DNA of 51,109 nt from Aequorivita sp. (GCA_026646335.1 JAPKFY010000008.1:1-51109), one strand, 5' to 3'. Positions 9,809-19,955 are shown, counted from the stretch's first letter. Numbers and translations: made by a program. Notes: a model not told the origin generated them from the letters alone.

Positions 9809-9833
9809 TCCCGCCACGAGTCGGGATTTTATT
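9809..9833 (+). terminator. Terminator-like hairpin 2 in greA leader
   Basis: tcccg-ccacgagt-cggga followed by ttttatt. Confidence 0.55.
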
Positions 9834-9877
9834 ATATTAAAGAATACGTATGTTCTGCATACACAAACGATGAAGTT

Positions 9878-10354
9878 ATGAGTAAAGTATCTTATTACAC
9901 CGCCGAAGGATTAAAAAAATTAAGGGACGAAGTGGACCAACTGCGTGATGTGGAGCGCCCAAAAGCGTCCAATGCTATTGCCGAGGCCCGCGATAAGGGC
10001 GATTTGAGCGAAAATGCCGAATATGACGCAGCCAAAGAAGCACAAGGAATGCTCGAGATGCGAATTGCAAAAATGGAAGAAATTCTAGCCAACGCACGTT
10101 TGATAGATGAATCGCAATTGGATTTGAGTAAAGTTTTGGTGCACTCAACCGTAAAAATTAAAAATCAAAACAACGGAATGGAAATGACTTATAAATTGGT
10201 GGCGCAAAGCGAAGCCGACCTTAAAACCGGAAAAATTTCCGTAGATTCTCCAATCGGAAAAGGATTGTTGGGCAAGCAAAAAGGCGAAATAGCCGAAATA
10301 CAAGTACCCAATGGTGTGCTTAAGTTCGAAATATTGAAAATTTCAAGAGATTAA
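9878..10354 (+). CDS. greA: Transcription elongation factor GreA
   Basis: YYTAEGLKKLRDEVDQL, RDKGDLSENAEYDAAKEAQ, SPIGKGLLGKQKGE. Confidence 0.97.
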   Translation: MSKVSYYTAEGLKKLRDEVDQLRDVERPKASNAIAEARDKGDLSENAEYDAAKEAQGMLEMRIAKMEEILANARLIDESQLDLSKVLVHSTVKIKNQNNGMEMTYKLVAQSEADLKTGKISVDSPIGKGLLGKQKGEIAEIQVPNGVLKFEILKISRD

Positions 10355-10356
10355 AT

Positions 10357-10752
10357 ATGGCATCAATTTTCACACAAATAATCGAGGGGGAAATTCCTTG
10401 TTACAAAATTGCCGAAGACGATAATTTTATTGCATTTTTGGACGTAAACCCAAATTCAAAAGGGCATACGCTCTGTGTGCCAAAAGAAGAAATCGATAAG
10501 ATTTTTGATATGGGGGAACACATGTACTTACAATTGATGCAATTTTCCCGAAAAGTTGCCCGAGCCATTGAAAAAACCGTTCCCTGCAAACGTGTGGGAA
10601 TGGCCGTTGTGGGTTTGGAAGTGCCTCACGTTCATGTGCATCTTATTCCCTTGAATGAAATGGACGATATGCGTTTTACCAAAAAAGTAAAAATGACTTC
10701 AGAGGAATTTGAAGCTTTGGCAGAAGCGATTGCCGAAAAACTGAAACCTTAA
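10357..10752 (+). CDS. HIT family protein
   Basis: SIFTQIIEGEIPCYKIAED, HIT motif HVHVHLIPL. Confidence 0.95.
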   Translation: MASIFTQIIEGEIPCYKIAEDDNFIAFLDVNPNSKGHTLCVPKEEIDKIFDMGEHMYLQLMQFSRKVARAIEKTVPCKRVGMAVVGLEVPHVHVHLIPLNEMDDMRFTKKVKMTSEEFEALAEAIAEKLKP

Positions 10753-11093
10753 GTAGGAATCAAAACATAGACTACTGCAGCAACCAGAACGATTGCCGCC
10801 ATCACCGAAATATAGAATAGCGGTTTTACCTTTAAATATTGTTTATTGGTTTCCGCTATTTTTTTGTTGTAATCAAAAACGCGTTCAATGTCTTCGGTCC
10901 AGTTTACGGGGTAAATATTGTTTTTGCACGTATGGCAGTATAGTTTGTTTTCTATTTCTGTAGCTGGGTTTTTAATGAGTAGAGTTTCTTTTTCCTCTTG
11001 TGTAAAAGTAAATTCCAAGCCGTCTGTTCCAAAGCAGGTCGGGCAGTTGTTTTTTAAGCGGGCTGTATGCAGCGTATGGGTTTTATGTTTCAT
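10749..11093 (-). CDS. Zinc-ribbon and C-terminal TM hypothetical protein
   Basis: CPTCFG and CHTCKN pairs, C-terminal hydrophobic helix. Confidence 0.6.
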   Translation of the reverse strand: MKHKTHTLHTARLKNNCPTCFGTDGLEFTFTQEEKETLLIKNPATEIENKLYCHTCKNNIYPVNWTEDIERVFDYNKKIAETNKQYLKVKPLFYISVMAAIVLVAAVVYVLIPT

Positions 11094-11095
11094 TG

Positions 11096-12271
11096 TTAAC
11101 TTTCTGTCTTTAGTGCTATTTCCATAGTAGTACCTTGGTTTGGGACGCTTTTTAAAACACGGATTTTCCCGTTGTGGTATTCCTCAATAATACGCTTTGC
11201 AAGTGAAAGTCCCAAGCCCCAACCTCGTTTTTTGGTAGTGTAACCTGGCGTAAAAATTCTTCTATATTCACTCTTTGTAAGTCCTTTTCCTGTATCGGTA
11301 ATTAGAATTAACGCATATTTTGAGTTCTTTTCTATGGAAATGGTTATGGTTCCTTTTCCTTTCATAGCATCTATACCATTTTTTACTAAATTCTCAATAG
11401 TCCAACTGAAAAGCTGTGGGTTCATTTCAACATAAATGGGGTTTTCTGGGATATTGAGGTTGAAATTTATAAGTTTTGAAGTGCGCTTTTGTAAATACTG
11501 AAAAGTGGCTTTTGTTTCTTCAACCAAATCGTGTTGTTCTAGTTTTGGCACCGAACCAATTTTTGAAAAACGGTCTGTGATAGTCTCCAAACGGGAAATG
11601 TCTTTTTCAATTTCTGCGATGTATTCCGGATTTACATTTTCACTTTTTAAAATTTCGGTCCAGCCCACCAAAGAAGAAAGCGGGGTGCCTATTTGATGTG
11701 CCGTTTCCTTCGCCATTCCAGCCCATAGCCTGTTCTGTTCAGCAGATTTGGAGGTTTTGTAGAATAGATAAACTGCTAAAATGAAAAGGAAAATTATCAA
11801 GATAAGCGCCGCGGGATAATATTTCAGTTTGTTAATCAAGGGTGAATTCCCGAAATAAATAATAGAAAGTACCTCATCCTTATACTTCACTTCAATAGGA
11901 TTGTATTCTGAGGAAAATTGCTTTATTAATTTCTGTTTTTTCTCAATTGTATTTACCTCAGTTGAATCAATATTTCGGTCTGTATATGATTTCTCTTTTA
12001 GTGTGTAAAGAATCATAGGAGTTGTGCTGTTGCTTTGTATAACGGCAAGTGCAGTTTCGCTTACAGCATTAACTTTACTATTTTCATCCGTTCCCACCTC
12101 TAAAAAACTTTGTGCCATTTCTTGTTGCGCAATTGCCCATATCTCCATTTTGGCACGTTCGTTTTCCTTCAATTGATTGAAGAAGATATACGTATTCCAC
12201 AGAATAAGACTGATAACAATAATAGAAGCCAAAATAAAACCCCAACGGGAGAGTGATTTGTTGCGCAGCAT
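11096..12271 (-). CDS. Sensor histidine kinase
   Basis: MAKETAHQIGTPLSSLVGW, HATPase DTGKGL...GWGLGLSLAKRIIEEYH. Confidence 0.92.
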   Translation of the reverse strand: MLRNKSLSRWGFILASIIVISLILWNTYIFFNQLKENERAKMEIWAIAQQEMAQSFLEVGTDENSKVNAVSETALAVIQSNSTTPMILYTLKEKSYTDRNIDSTEVNTIEKKQKLIKQFSSEYNPIEVKYKDEVLSIIYFGNSPLINKLKYYPAALILIIFLFILAVYLFYKTSKSAEQNRLWAGMAKETAHQIGTPLSSLVGWTEILKSENVNPEYIAEIEKDISRLETITDRFSKIGSVPKLEQHDLVEETKATFQYLQKRTSKLINFNLNIPENPIYVEMNPQLFSWTIENLVKNGIDAMKGKGTITISIEKNSKYALILITDTGKGLTKSEYRRIFTPGYTTKKRGWGLGLSLAKRIIEEYHNGKIRVLKSVPNQGTTMEIALKTES

Positions 12272-12369
12272 AAAGAATCTTTTTCCAGTTTAAATATAAA
12301 GCAAATATGTTGATATTATTGTACAATCAAGTTTTTACAAGCTATAATCTTTGGGTACATTTGCAAGTA

Positions 12370-13245
12370 ATGATTTCTATTGAACCACACGAATTATCCA
12401 CCGCAAAACTGCACGCATACCTTTTGGGGGCCGTGTCGCCAAGGCCTATATGCTTTGCAAGTACCGTGGACAGCGAAGGAAACGTAAATCTTTCGCCATT
12501 TAGCTTTTTTAATGTGTTTAGCGCAAAACCGCCAATCTTGGTGTTTTCACCAGCGCGTCGCGGTCGCGACAACACCACGAAGCACACTTACGAAAACGTT
12601 TTGCAAGTGCCCGAAGTGGCAATAAACATTGTAAGTTATTCAATGGTGCAACAAGTATCACTTTCTTCTACCGAATATGCAAAAGGCGTAAACGAATTTA
12701 CAAAAGCAGGTTTTACAGAAATCCCTTCCGAATTAATAAAACCACCGCGCGTGGCCGAGGCTCCTGTGCAGCTGGAATGTAGAGTGAACGATGTTATTGC
12801 ACTCGGAAAAGAAGGGGGCGCAGGCAATTTAGTGATTTGTGAAGTGTTAAAACTTCATATAAAAGAAGAAATTTTAGGTGAAGACGGCAACATTGATCCT
12901 TTTAAAATTGACACGGTTTCCAGACTTGGCGGCAATTGGTACAGCCGCGCAAAATCCGGTCTTTTTGAAGTGCCAAAACCGTTGACAACACTTGGAATGG
13001 GTATAGATATGCTTCCCGAAGAAATTCGCAAGAGTAAGGTGTTGACAGGAAATGATTTGGGGATGTTGGGCAACGTAGAAAATTTTCCAAATTCAGAAGA
13101 AATTAATACCTTTATAAATGCTTCGGAAGAACTAAAAAGAATAATGGCTTCAAACGATAATGAAGCAATTCATAAAAAAGCAAAAGAATTTCTTCACGAA
13201 GGAAAAGTTGAAGATGCTTGGAAAGTTTTGCTAGGTAAAAAATAG
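12370..13245 (+). CDS. Flavin reductase family protein
   Basis: LLGAVSPRPICFASTVDSEGNVNLSPFSFFN; TACATTTG promoter at 12356-12363 favours ATG at 12370 over the track start. Confidence 0.88.
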   Translation: MISIEPHELSTAKLHAYLLGAVSPRPICFASTVDSEGNVNLSPFSFFNVFSAKPPILVFSPARRGRDNTTKHTYENVLQVPEVAINIVSYSMVQQVSLSSTEYAKGVNEFTKAGFTEIPSELIKPPRVAEAPVQLECRVNDVIALGKEGGAGNLVICEVLKLHIKEEILGEDGNIDPFKIDTVSRLGGNWYSRAKSGLFEVPKPLTTLGMGIDMLPEEIRKSKVLTGNDLGMLGNVENFPNSEEINTFINASEELKRIMASNDNEAIHKKAKEFLHEGKVEDAWKVLLGKK

Positions 13246-13290
13246 CATCCAAAGAATAGAAAATAACAATAAAGAATAAACAATAAAACG

Positions 13291-13668
13291 ATGGAACTAC
13301 AAGGAAAAATTAAGATGATAGATGAAACCAAAACCTACGGCAACAATGGGTTTAGGAAACGCGAGCTGGTAATTACTACTGAAGAACAATATCCACAACA
13401 TATTTTGATTGAATTTGTACAGGACAAAACAGATTTGCTGAACAATTATAAAGTAGGGCAGGACGTGAAAGTGAGCATCAACGTTCGCGGTCGCGAGTGG
13501 GTAAACCCGCAAGGCGAAACTAAATATTTCAATTCCATAACTGGATGGCGCATCGAGAATATATCGCAAGCAACGGGAAGTGCCGATATGCCACCAATGC
13601 CTCCAGCTGAAGCCTTTGAGCCTGCTAATGACTTTAACGAAGAGGAACACGACGACCTTCCCTTTTAA
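13291..13668 (+). CDS. DUF3127 domain protein
   Basis: MELQGKIKMIDETKTYGNNGFRKRELVITTEEQYPQHILIEF. Confidence 0.85.
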   Translation: MELQGKIKMIDETKTYGNNGFRKRELVITTEEQYPQHILIEFVQDKTDLLNNYKVGQDVKVSINVRGREWVNPQGETKYFNSITGWRIENISQATGSADMPPMPPAEAFEPANDFNEEEHDDLPF

Positions 13669-13709
13669 TTAAGGGATTATTGCCATAATTTTATGGACTA
13701 ATAAATGAA

Positions 13710-13739
13710 CCCCAGAAAGCCATGTTCTGGGGTTTTTTT
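13710..13739 (+). terminator. Intrinsic terminator
   Basis: ccccaga...tctgggg followed by ttttttt. Confidence 0.85.
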
Positions 13740-13767
13740 ATGCGAAAAATTTTACCAATTTTGAGCA

Positions 13768-14406
13768 ATGCATTATTTAACTAAAACCCTTTGGTTTCCT
13801 AATCCTGAAGATGCAACAGCTGAAGGTTTGCTTGCCATTGGCGGCGAACTTTCAATGGAGCGCTTGCTGCTTGCCTACAATTCAGGAATTTTTCCGTGGT
13901 TTGAAGATGACGAGCCCATTCTTTGGTGGAACCCAGATCCGAGGATGGTGCTCTTTCCAGAAAAATTTAAGGTTTCCAAAAGTCTTCGGAAGACTTTAAA
14001 TAGCGGAAATTTTAAAATCACTTTCAACCAAAATTTTGCTGGGATCATAAAAAAGTGCGCCAATGTTTCGCGAAAAGGGCAAGCCGGAACGTGGATAACC
14101 TCAGAAATGCAGGAAGCCTATATTACATTGCACAACGCAGGCCACGCTGTTTCTATTGAGGTATGGGAAAACGATAAATTGGTTGGCGGACTCTATGGAA
14201 TAGACCTTCCTCAGAAAAAAGTGTTTTGTGGCGAGAGTATGTTCAGCTTGGTAAATGATGCTTCAAAAGTGGCGTTTTATTATCTTTCGGAATATGTAAA
14301 ATCTAAAAATTATAAGTTTATAGACTGCCAGATTTACAATGCCCATTTGGAGAGTTTGGGGGCGGAGGAGATTGATAGATCAATATTTTTGGCATTTCTT
14401 TCCTAA
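13768..14406 (+). CDS. aat: Leucyl/phenylalanyl-tRNA--protein transferase
   Basis: FPNPEDATAEGLLAIGGELS, GIFPWF, WWNPDPRMVLFPEKF. Confidence 0.95.
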   Translation: MHYLTKTLWFPNPEDATAEGLLAIGGELSMERLLLAYNSGIFPWFEDDEPILWWNPDPRMVLFPEKFKVSKSLRKTLNSGNFKITFNQNFAGIIKKCANVSRKGQAGTWITSEMQEAYITLHNAGHAVSIEVWENDKLVGGLYGIDLPQKKVFCGESMFSLVNDASKVAFYYLSEYVKSKNYKFIDCQIYNAHLESLGAEEIDRSIFLAFLS

Positions 14407-14493
14407 CTTTCTGCATGCTAAACTCTTTCACACAGCTATACAGCCAGAATAATAAAAAAACTTTATCTTCGTATTCCACAATCCGCTATTATT

Positions 14494-16242
14494 ATGAAAA
14501 ACAACTACACAAAATACCTCTTGGTATTGTTGATGGCATTGCAGACTACTTTCGCCATTTCACAGGAAAAGCCAAACCTTCCGCACAACTTAACCGAGAC
14601 AGAAAAAGCACTGGTTTCGGATTTTCAGTTTACGAGTCCGCGACTTTCGGCACCCCCTTCAGGTCCCGTTCGCGCTGCGGCAGAGTGGGAGGAGGTAGAA
14701 TATCTTTTGGTTACTTGGAATCCGTCTTATCCAAATATTCTTCGGCAAATAGTACAGGCTGGGGTGCAGGAATGTAAAGTGATTATTACAACCCAAAACC
14801 AAGCTTCGGTTTCCAATTATTTAACAACAAATGGTGTGGATATAACCAATGTTACTTTTTTAAACGTGCCGTGGGACAGTATCTGGATCCGCGATTATGC
14901 CGGAAACACCATCTATTCAGACGATGTGGGCGACCTTGCACTGACCGATTGGATCTACAACCGTCCGCGGCCAAATGATGACGTGATGCCAATTGCACAT
15001 GCTGCACAAGCGGGAATTCCGCTTTACACAACCAACTCTGGAACTAACGATTTGGTAAACACTGGCGGAAATTATATGAGCGATGGCATGGGCAATGCTT
15101 TTGCCTCAAAATTGATATTAAATGAAAACGCTGCTGGAAATCCGTATGGTGTTAGCGTAAAGACCGAGGCCCAAATAGATGGAATTATGCAGGAATATAT
15201 GGGCATCAACCGGTTTGTGAAAATGAATACGCTTCCGTATGATCAAATCCATCATATTGATATGCATATGAAACTGCTTGACGAAGAAACAATACTTGTA
15301 AGCAAATATCCGCCAGGAATAGCCGATGGTCCACAGATTGAAGCGAATATTCAGTATGTTTTGGATAATTTTGAATCGCCATTTGGCACGCCTTACAATA
15401 TTGAATGGATCGATGCGCCGCCAAGTACAAATGGAAACTACCCAAATACGGGCGGCCCATACAATACTTACAGCAACGCAGTTTTCGTAAATAAAACTAT
15501 TATGGTGCCAACGTATCGTCCTTCAGTTGATGCGCCTGCATTGGCACAATATCAAGAAATGTTGCCAGGTTATAATATTGTGGGCATAGATGTGGATAAC
15601 CCCGGTGAAAACTTGATTATTTCCAAGGGAGCCATTCACTGTATAACGCACACTATTGGTGTTGCAGACCCACTTTGGATTGTTCACCAACCAATTGATG
15701 AAGCCAATGCAGGAAGCACCGTTACTATTGAAGCAATGATTAAACATATTTCAGGGGTGGCGCAGGCAAAGGTTTTTTGGCGCGAGGAAGGCGCGACTAC
15801 TTATAATGAAATCGAAATGGCTCCATCAAACGGCGATAATTGGGCTGTAGATTTTACCATTCCAAATTCGCCCGTGAATATTGAATATTATATTTGGGCG
15901 AGAGCGATTTCGGGGAAGGAATTAAATCGCCCTATCGTGGCACCGGAAGGATATTGGACCATTCAAGTGGAGACTCTTTCTATAGATGAGTGGGCGCAGA
16001 ACCATATTTCAGCAGCCTATCCAAATCCAACAACAGGAAAAGTTTCGTTTAATATGAATGCCATTCAAGGTCCTGTGAAGGTAGAAATCCACAACCTTTT
16101 GGGTCAAAAATTATACGAAGCCAATGTTGAAAACGGGAATGGGAAAATAACATTGGACCTTAATCAAAACTGGCAGGGAACGTTGTTGGTTACTTTTGAA
16201 GGTGACTTTGGAAAGATTCACAAAAAAGTAATTAAGCTATAA
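14494..16242 (+). CDS. Secreted agmatine/peptidylarginine deiminase family protein with T9SS type A sorting domain
   Basis: Signal peptide, WIRDYAGN, HIDMHMK, GAIHCITHTIG catalytic motifs; C-terminal AYPNPTTGKVSF...KKVIKL. Confidence 0.88.
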   Translation: MKNNYTKYLLVLLMALQTTFAISQEKPNLPHNLTETEKALVSDFQFTSPRLSAPPSGPVRAAAEWEEVEYLLVTWNPSYPNILRQIVQAGVQECKVIITTQNQASVSNYLTTNGVDITNVTFLNVPWDSIWIRDYAGNTIYSDDVGDLALTDWIYNRPRPNDDVMPIAHAAQAGIPLYTTNSGTNDLVNTGGNYMSDGMGNAFASKLILNENAAGNPYGVSVKTEAQIDGIMQEYMGINRFVKMNTLPYDQIHHIDMHMKLLDEETILVSKYPPGIADGPQIEANIQYVLDNFESPFGTPYNIEWIDAPPSTNGNYPNTGGPYNTYSNAVFVNKTIMVPTYRPSVDAPALAQYQEMLPGYNIVGIDVDNPGENLIISKGAIHCITHTIGVADPLWIVHQPIDEANAGSTVTIEAMIKHISGVAQAKVFWREEGATTYNEIEMAPSNGDNWAVDFTIPNSPVNIEYYIWARAISGKELNRPIVAPEGYWTIQVETLSIDEWAQNHISAAYPNPTTGKVSFNMNAIQGPVKVEIHNLLGQKLYEANVENGNGKITLDLNQNWQGTLLVTFEGDFGKIHKKVIKL

Positions 16243-16267
16243 GTTAAAATTTGAAATATTTTTATTG

Positions 16268-16293
16268 AAAGCCACAATAATATGTGGCTTTTA
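16268..16293 (+). terminator. Intrinsic terminator
   Basis: aaagccaca-ataata-tgtggcttt. Confidence 0.75.
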
Positions 16294-16375
16294 TTGTTTC
16301 TTTGAACAACAAACCTCACAAACACTGCAATCCCAATATTACTGCAAGCGTTTGTAAAAAATCTTAATATTCCCA

Positions 16376-16723
16376 ATGATTACAAAGCGTAACCTACTTG
16401 TCTTATTTTTATTTGCCAGTATTTCCACCTTTTCTTTTTCGCAATCAAGCGTGAATAAAATAGATGTAAATAAAGACATTGACGTGGTTCGAGTTTACGA
16501 ACAAGTAGTAAAGGAAGGTTACGGCACCCCTTTCATTTATAAAAAATTAGCGACCGCGTATTATTTCAAAAGTGAATACGAAAAGGCATTGACATGGTTC
16601 CAAAAGTTATTTTCTGTAGAGAAAAACACTGATCCTGAACTTGCCCATCAATACTATCAAACTTTAAAGGCGGTTGCGGTTACTAATTCAACAAATTCTG
16701 AGAAAAAGTCTATCTTGAGATAA
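16376..16723 (+). CDS. Short secreted TPR protein resembling the N terminus of PorE/OmpA-family proteins
   Basis: Signal peptide; VRVYEQVVKEGYGTPFIYKKLATAYYFKSEYEKALTWFQKLF TPR-like. Confidence 0.5.
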   Translation: MITKRNLLVLFLFASISTFSFSQSSVNKIDVNKDIDVVRVYEQVVKEGYGTPFIYKKLATAYYFKSEYEKALTWFQKLFSVEKNTDPELAHQYYQTLKAVAVTNSTNSEKKSILR

Positions 16724-17293
16724 TCACACCTGGTGAAAGCGGAAGCAATCTTCAATATGATCGTTCACCATTCCTGTGGCTTGCATATGCGCATAAACCA
16801 CTGTACTGCCCACAAATTTAAAACCTCGTTTTTTTAGATCTTTGCTTAAAGCGTCACTTTCTGCGGTTGTTGCAGGCGCATCTTTATGCGTTTTCCAAAT
16901 ATTTTTGATGGGCTTATGGTTTACAAATCCCCAGATATAGTTGCTGAAACTGCCAAATTCTTTCTGAACCTCCATAAAGAGCTTTGCGTTGGTAACTGCG
17001 GAATGAACCTTCAGTTTATTGCGAATAATACCTTCATTTTGAAGTAGCGAATCAATTTTAGATTGGTCGTATTTGGCTATTTTTTTATAGTCAAAATCAT
17101 CAAAAGCTTTTCTAAAATTTTCGCGTTTCCGAAGAATGGTAATCCAGCTCAATCCAGCCTGAAAGGTTTCCAAAAGTAAAAATTCAAACATCGTTTTATC
17201 GTCCTTCACGGGAGCACCCCATTCCTCATCGTGATATTTCACGTAAAGCGGATCGGTGCCACACCATCCACAGCGTATTTTTTTTGAGTCCAT
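16724..17293 (-). CDS. tag: DNA-3-methyladenine glycosylase I
   Basis: KKIRCGWCGTDPLYVKYHDEEWG, FKFVGSTVVYAHMQATGMVNDH. Confidence 0.95.
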   Translation of the reverse strand: MDSKKIRCGWCGTDPLYVKYHDEEWGAPVKDDKTMFEFLLLETFQAGLSWITILRKRENFRKAFDDFDYKKIAKYDQSKIDSLLQNEGIIRNKLKVHSAVTNAKLFMEVQKEFGSFSNYIWGFVNHKPIKNIWKTHKDAPATTAESDALSKDLKKRGFKFVGSTVVYAHMQATGMVNDHIEDCFRFHQV

Positions 17294-17336
17294 AATTATA
17301 TTTTCTGATTACTGAACACTGCGAACTGAATACTGG

Positions 17337-18059
17337 TTATTGTTGCCCAGGAAAATTAAATGTAATGGTCCCAAGTTGTTGTGTCTTAGAAGCATCGGTG
17401 TTGAAGCGTGCTTGTCTGGAATAATCCAAAGCAGCATCAATCAAACATTCGTTGGATGTGGTGGAAGCGGTTTTGTTGTATGAATTTTTCACAACCTTTC
17501 CCAAATTATTGACCTCCACGTTTATAACCACTTTTCCAGACCCATAACACGTATAGACTGGATTTGGCAGATTGATATCTTTTCGGTTTACCAATTGATA
17601 GCTTATAGTTGTGTTTCTATTGCCACTTTTAACAACTGCTTCAGCGTCTTTCCCACTTTTGCTATTGGATAATTTTTTCTTTTTCTCCTTTTCGGGTTTT
17701 GTTATGGTTGTTGTTCCAGTGCCGTTATCGCTTTTGGAATTCTCCATGGCATCGATCATTTCCTGGAGTTTACCCTCGGTGGTCTCTGTAATTTCCTGAT
17801 TTTCGTTTTCAATGGAAGAGATAAATTTTTCGGCTTCGTTATAAGCTCGATTGGTTTCAACCTTTACTTTTTCAGGCGTAAGCTCTGCAATAGCAAGATC
17901 ATCGGGAAGCAATTCTTCTGGTGCCATCACAACATCATAAGTCTCTTCGTTGCTTTCCACTTGCTCACTAGAAAGTTTCACGCTGTATAGGAAAAGCACT
18001 AGACAGCCCGTAAGCAGGGAAGTTATGAGGAAAGCTCTGTATGAATAATTGAAATTCAT
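17337..18059 (-). CDS. TonB-like energy transducer family hypothetical protein
   Basis: N-terminal TM, periplasmic low complexity, C-terminal GSGKVVINVEVNNLGKVVKNSYNKTASTTSNECLIDAALDYSRQARFN; start set at internal ATG. Confidence 0.6.
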   Translation of the reverse strand: MNFNYSYRAFLITSLLTGCLVLFLYSVKLSSEQVESNEETYDVVMAPEELLPDDLAIAELTPEKVKVETNRAYNEAEKFISSIENENQEITETTEGKLQEMIDAMENSKSDNGTGTTTITKPEKEKKKKLSNSKSGKDAEAVVKSGNRNTTISYQLVNRKDINLPNPVYTCYGSGKVVINVEVNNLGKVVKNSYNKTASTTSNECLIDAALDYSRQARFNTDASKTQQLGTITFNFPGQQ

Positions 18060-18130
18060 TATTGCAAGTACCGAAATTTTGTGCAAAATTCCGCAAAACT
18101 GCTGACAATTAAGATAGTATTAGTGATATT

Positions 18131-18820
18131 TTAACTTGGCAGTGAAGCTTCAAACGCTTCAATTCCCACCGCATTTTCCACAGAATATTCACCGATTCTG
18201 GTTCTTCGCAAAGCGGAAAGATGCGCACCATTGCTTAAGGCCTTTCCAAAATCATTCGCCAAAGAGCGAATGTATGTGCCTTTGCTACAAACCACTCTAA
18301 AATGTACGTTTGGCAGTTCGATTTTAGTTATTTCAAATTCTGAAATAGTAACGGTTCTGAAAGGAATTTCCACTTCTTCGCCGCTTCGAGCGAATTCATA
18401 CAAGCGTTTTCCATCTTTTTTCAATGCCGAAAATACTGGCGGTTGCTGCTGTATTTCGCCTAAAAATTGTTTTGTGGCTTCCTTTATTTTTTCTGACGTA
18501 ATCTCTGAAGTATCAAAAGTGCAATCAATTTCAGTTTCCAAATCATAACTGGGCGTGGTTGCTCCCAAAGTAAAAGTACCGGTGTATTCCTTTTCTTGCG
18601 CTTGAAAAGTGTCTATTTTTTTGGTGAATTTTCCGCTGCAAATAATCAAAAGCCCGGTAGCTAAAGGATCAAGCGTTCCCGCATGGCCTACTTTTATTTT
18701 TTTTATCCCAAAGGATTTCCGAATCAACCAACGAACTTTGTTCACAGCTTGGAATGAGGTCCATTCCAACGGTTTGTCTATCAAAATTACTTGGCCTTCT
18801 TTGTAATCTTCCGCAGTCAT
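18131..18820 (-). CDS. truB: tRNA pseudouridine synthase B
   Basis: IDKPLEWTSFQAVNKVRW, KVGHAGTLDPLATGLLIIC. Confidence 0.97.
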   Translation of the reverse strand: MTAEDYKEGQVILIDKPLEWTSFQAVNKVRWLIRKSFGIKKIKVGHAGTLDPLATGLLIICSGKFTKKIDTFQAQEKEYTGTFTLGATTPSYDLETEIDCTFDTSEITSEKIKEATKQFLGEIQQQPPVFSALKKDGKRLYEFARSGEEVEIPFRTVTISEFEITKIELPNVHFRVVCSKGTYIRSLANDFGKALSNGAHLSALRRTRIGEYSVENAVGIEAFEASLPS

Positions 18821-19605
18821 TAAATTACAGTAAGTTCTTGAATAAAAAAGTGAATCAATAAAACTGCAATTCCAGCAATAATTCTATAGTAACCGAAGAT
18901 TTTAAAACCGTTTTTACTCAAATAGGAAATGAAGAATTTTATGGCGATTAACGCCACAATAAAACCAACTGCGTTTCCAATTATAAGTAGATTCACTTGT
19001 TCCGAAGAAAGCTGAAAACCTGCTTCGTAATAATCGTAACTCTTTTTCACAGTAGCTCCCAGCATCGTTGGAATAGCCAAAAAGAATGAAAATTCCGCAG
19101 CCACGGTTCGCGAAAGTTTTTGGCTCATACCTCCCACAATACTCGCACCGCTTCGAGATACTCCCGGAATCATTGCCAAACATTGAAAGAAACCAATTTT
19201 TAAAGCTGTTAAGTAAGATATTTCAGTCTGCTCACCATCGCCAAACCAATCGTCTACTTTCAAAAGAATAAATCCGCCAATTATTAACGAAACAGCAACC
19301 GTGATTGGATTTTCCAAAAGGCTGTCTATAAAATCGCTTAAAAGCAATCCTAAAAATACTGCAGGAAGAAAAGCTACAAAAAGTTTGTAGTAAAAATCCA
19401 TGCTCTGGAAGAAGCGCTTGAAGTACAAGACCACAACACTCATAATGGTTCCGAGTTGGATAACAATTGTAAAAAGTTTGGTAAAATCATCACCAGCAAT
19501 ACCAAAAAAGGAAGAAGCAATAATCATATGTCCCGTTGAAGAAACGGGTAAAAATTCAGTTAAACCTTCAATAATAGCAAGGACAATGGCTTGTAATATA
19601 TCCAC
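18820..19605 (-). CDS. uppP: Undecaprenyl-diphosphatase
   Basis: [32 protein letters not shown]. Confidence 0.97.
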   Translation of the reverse strand: MDILQAIVLAIIEGLTEFLPVSSTGHMIIASSFFGIAGDDFTKLFTIVIQLGTIMSVVVLYFKRFFQSMDFYYKLFVAFLPAVFLGLLLSDFIDSLLENPITVAVSLIIGGFILLKVDDWFGDGEQTEISYLTALKIGFFQCLAMIPGVSRSGASIVGGMSQKLSRTVAAEFSFFLAIPTMLGATVKKSYDYYEAGFQLSSEQVNLLIIGNAVGFIVALIAIKFFISYLSKNGFKIFGYYRIIAGIAVLLIHFFIQELTVI

Positions 19606-19868
19606 TAATTTTCTTTTTTGCTATCGGGTTTCAATAAAATGGCATACACTTCAATCGCAAACCCCAAAAGCACCAATGCTGGAGCTAAACGGATGCGGCG
19701 CCAATTGTAAATCTCAGGATTGAAAACGTTGGGGTCGTCACTCCCTCCACCCGTCATCAATATAAAGCCCAAAACAATAAACGCCGCACCAATAAGCATG
19801 AATTTGTAATTTTTTCTCTCAAAAACAAATTCGGGTTTAAAATCTTCTTTTCGTTTCTTCTCTCCCAT
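19605..19868 (-). CDS. DUF3098 membrane protein
   Basis: [50 protein letters not shown]; between uppP and ftsX. Confidence 0.88.
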   Translation of the reverse strand: MGEKKRKEDFKPEFVFERKNYKFMLIGAAFIVLGFILMTGGGSDDPNVFNPEIYNWRRIRLAPALVLLGFAIEVYAILLKPDSKKEN

Positions 19869-19955
19869 TATTTAAAAGTTTCAGGTTTCAAGTTTAAAGT
19901 TTCAAGTTGTGATTTTTAATTTTAAGAGTCAGGCTATTCCCTTTGATTAGGGGCA

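Noticed and set aside
14415-14777. 120-aa ORF overlapping the deiminase start
   Set aside because: Out-of-frame reading of the PAD-like gene; no homology-like features
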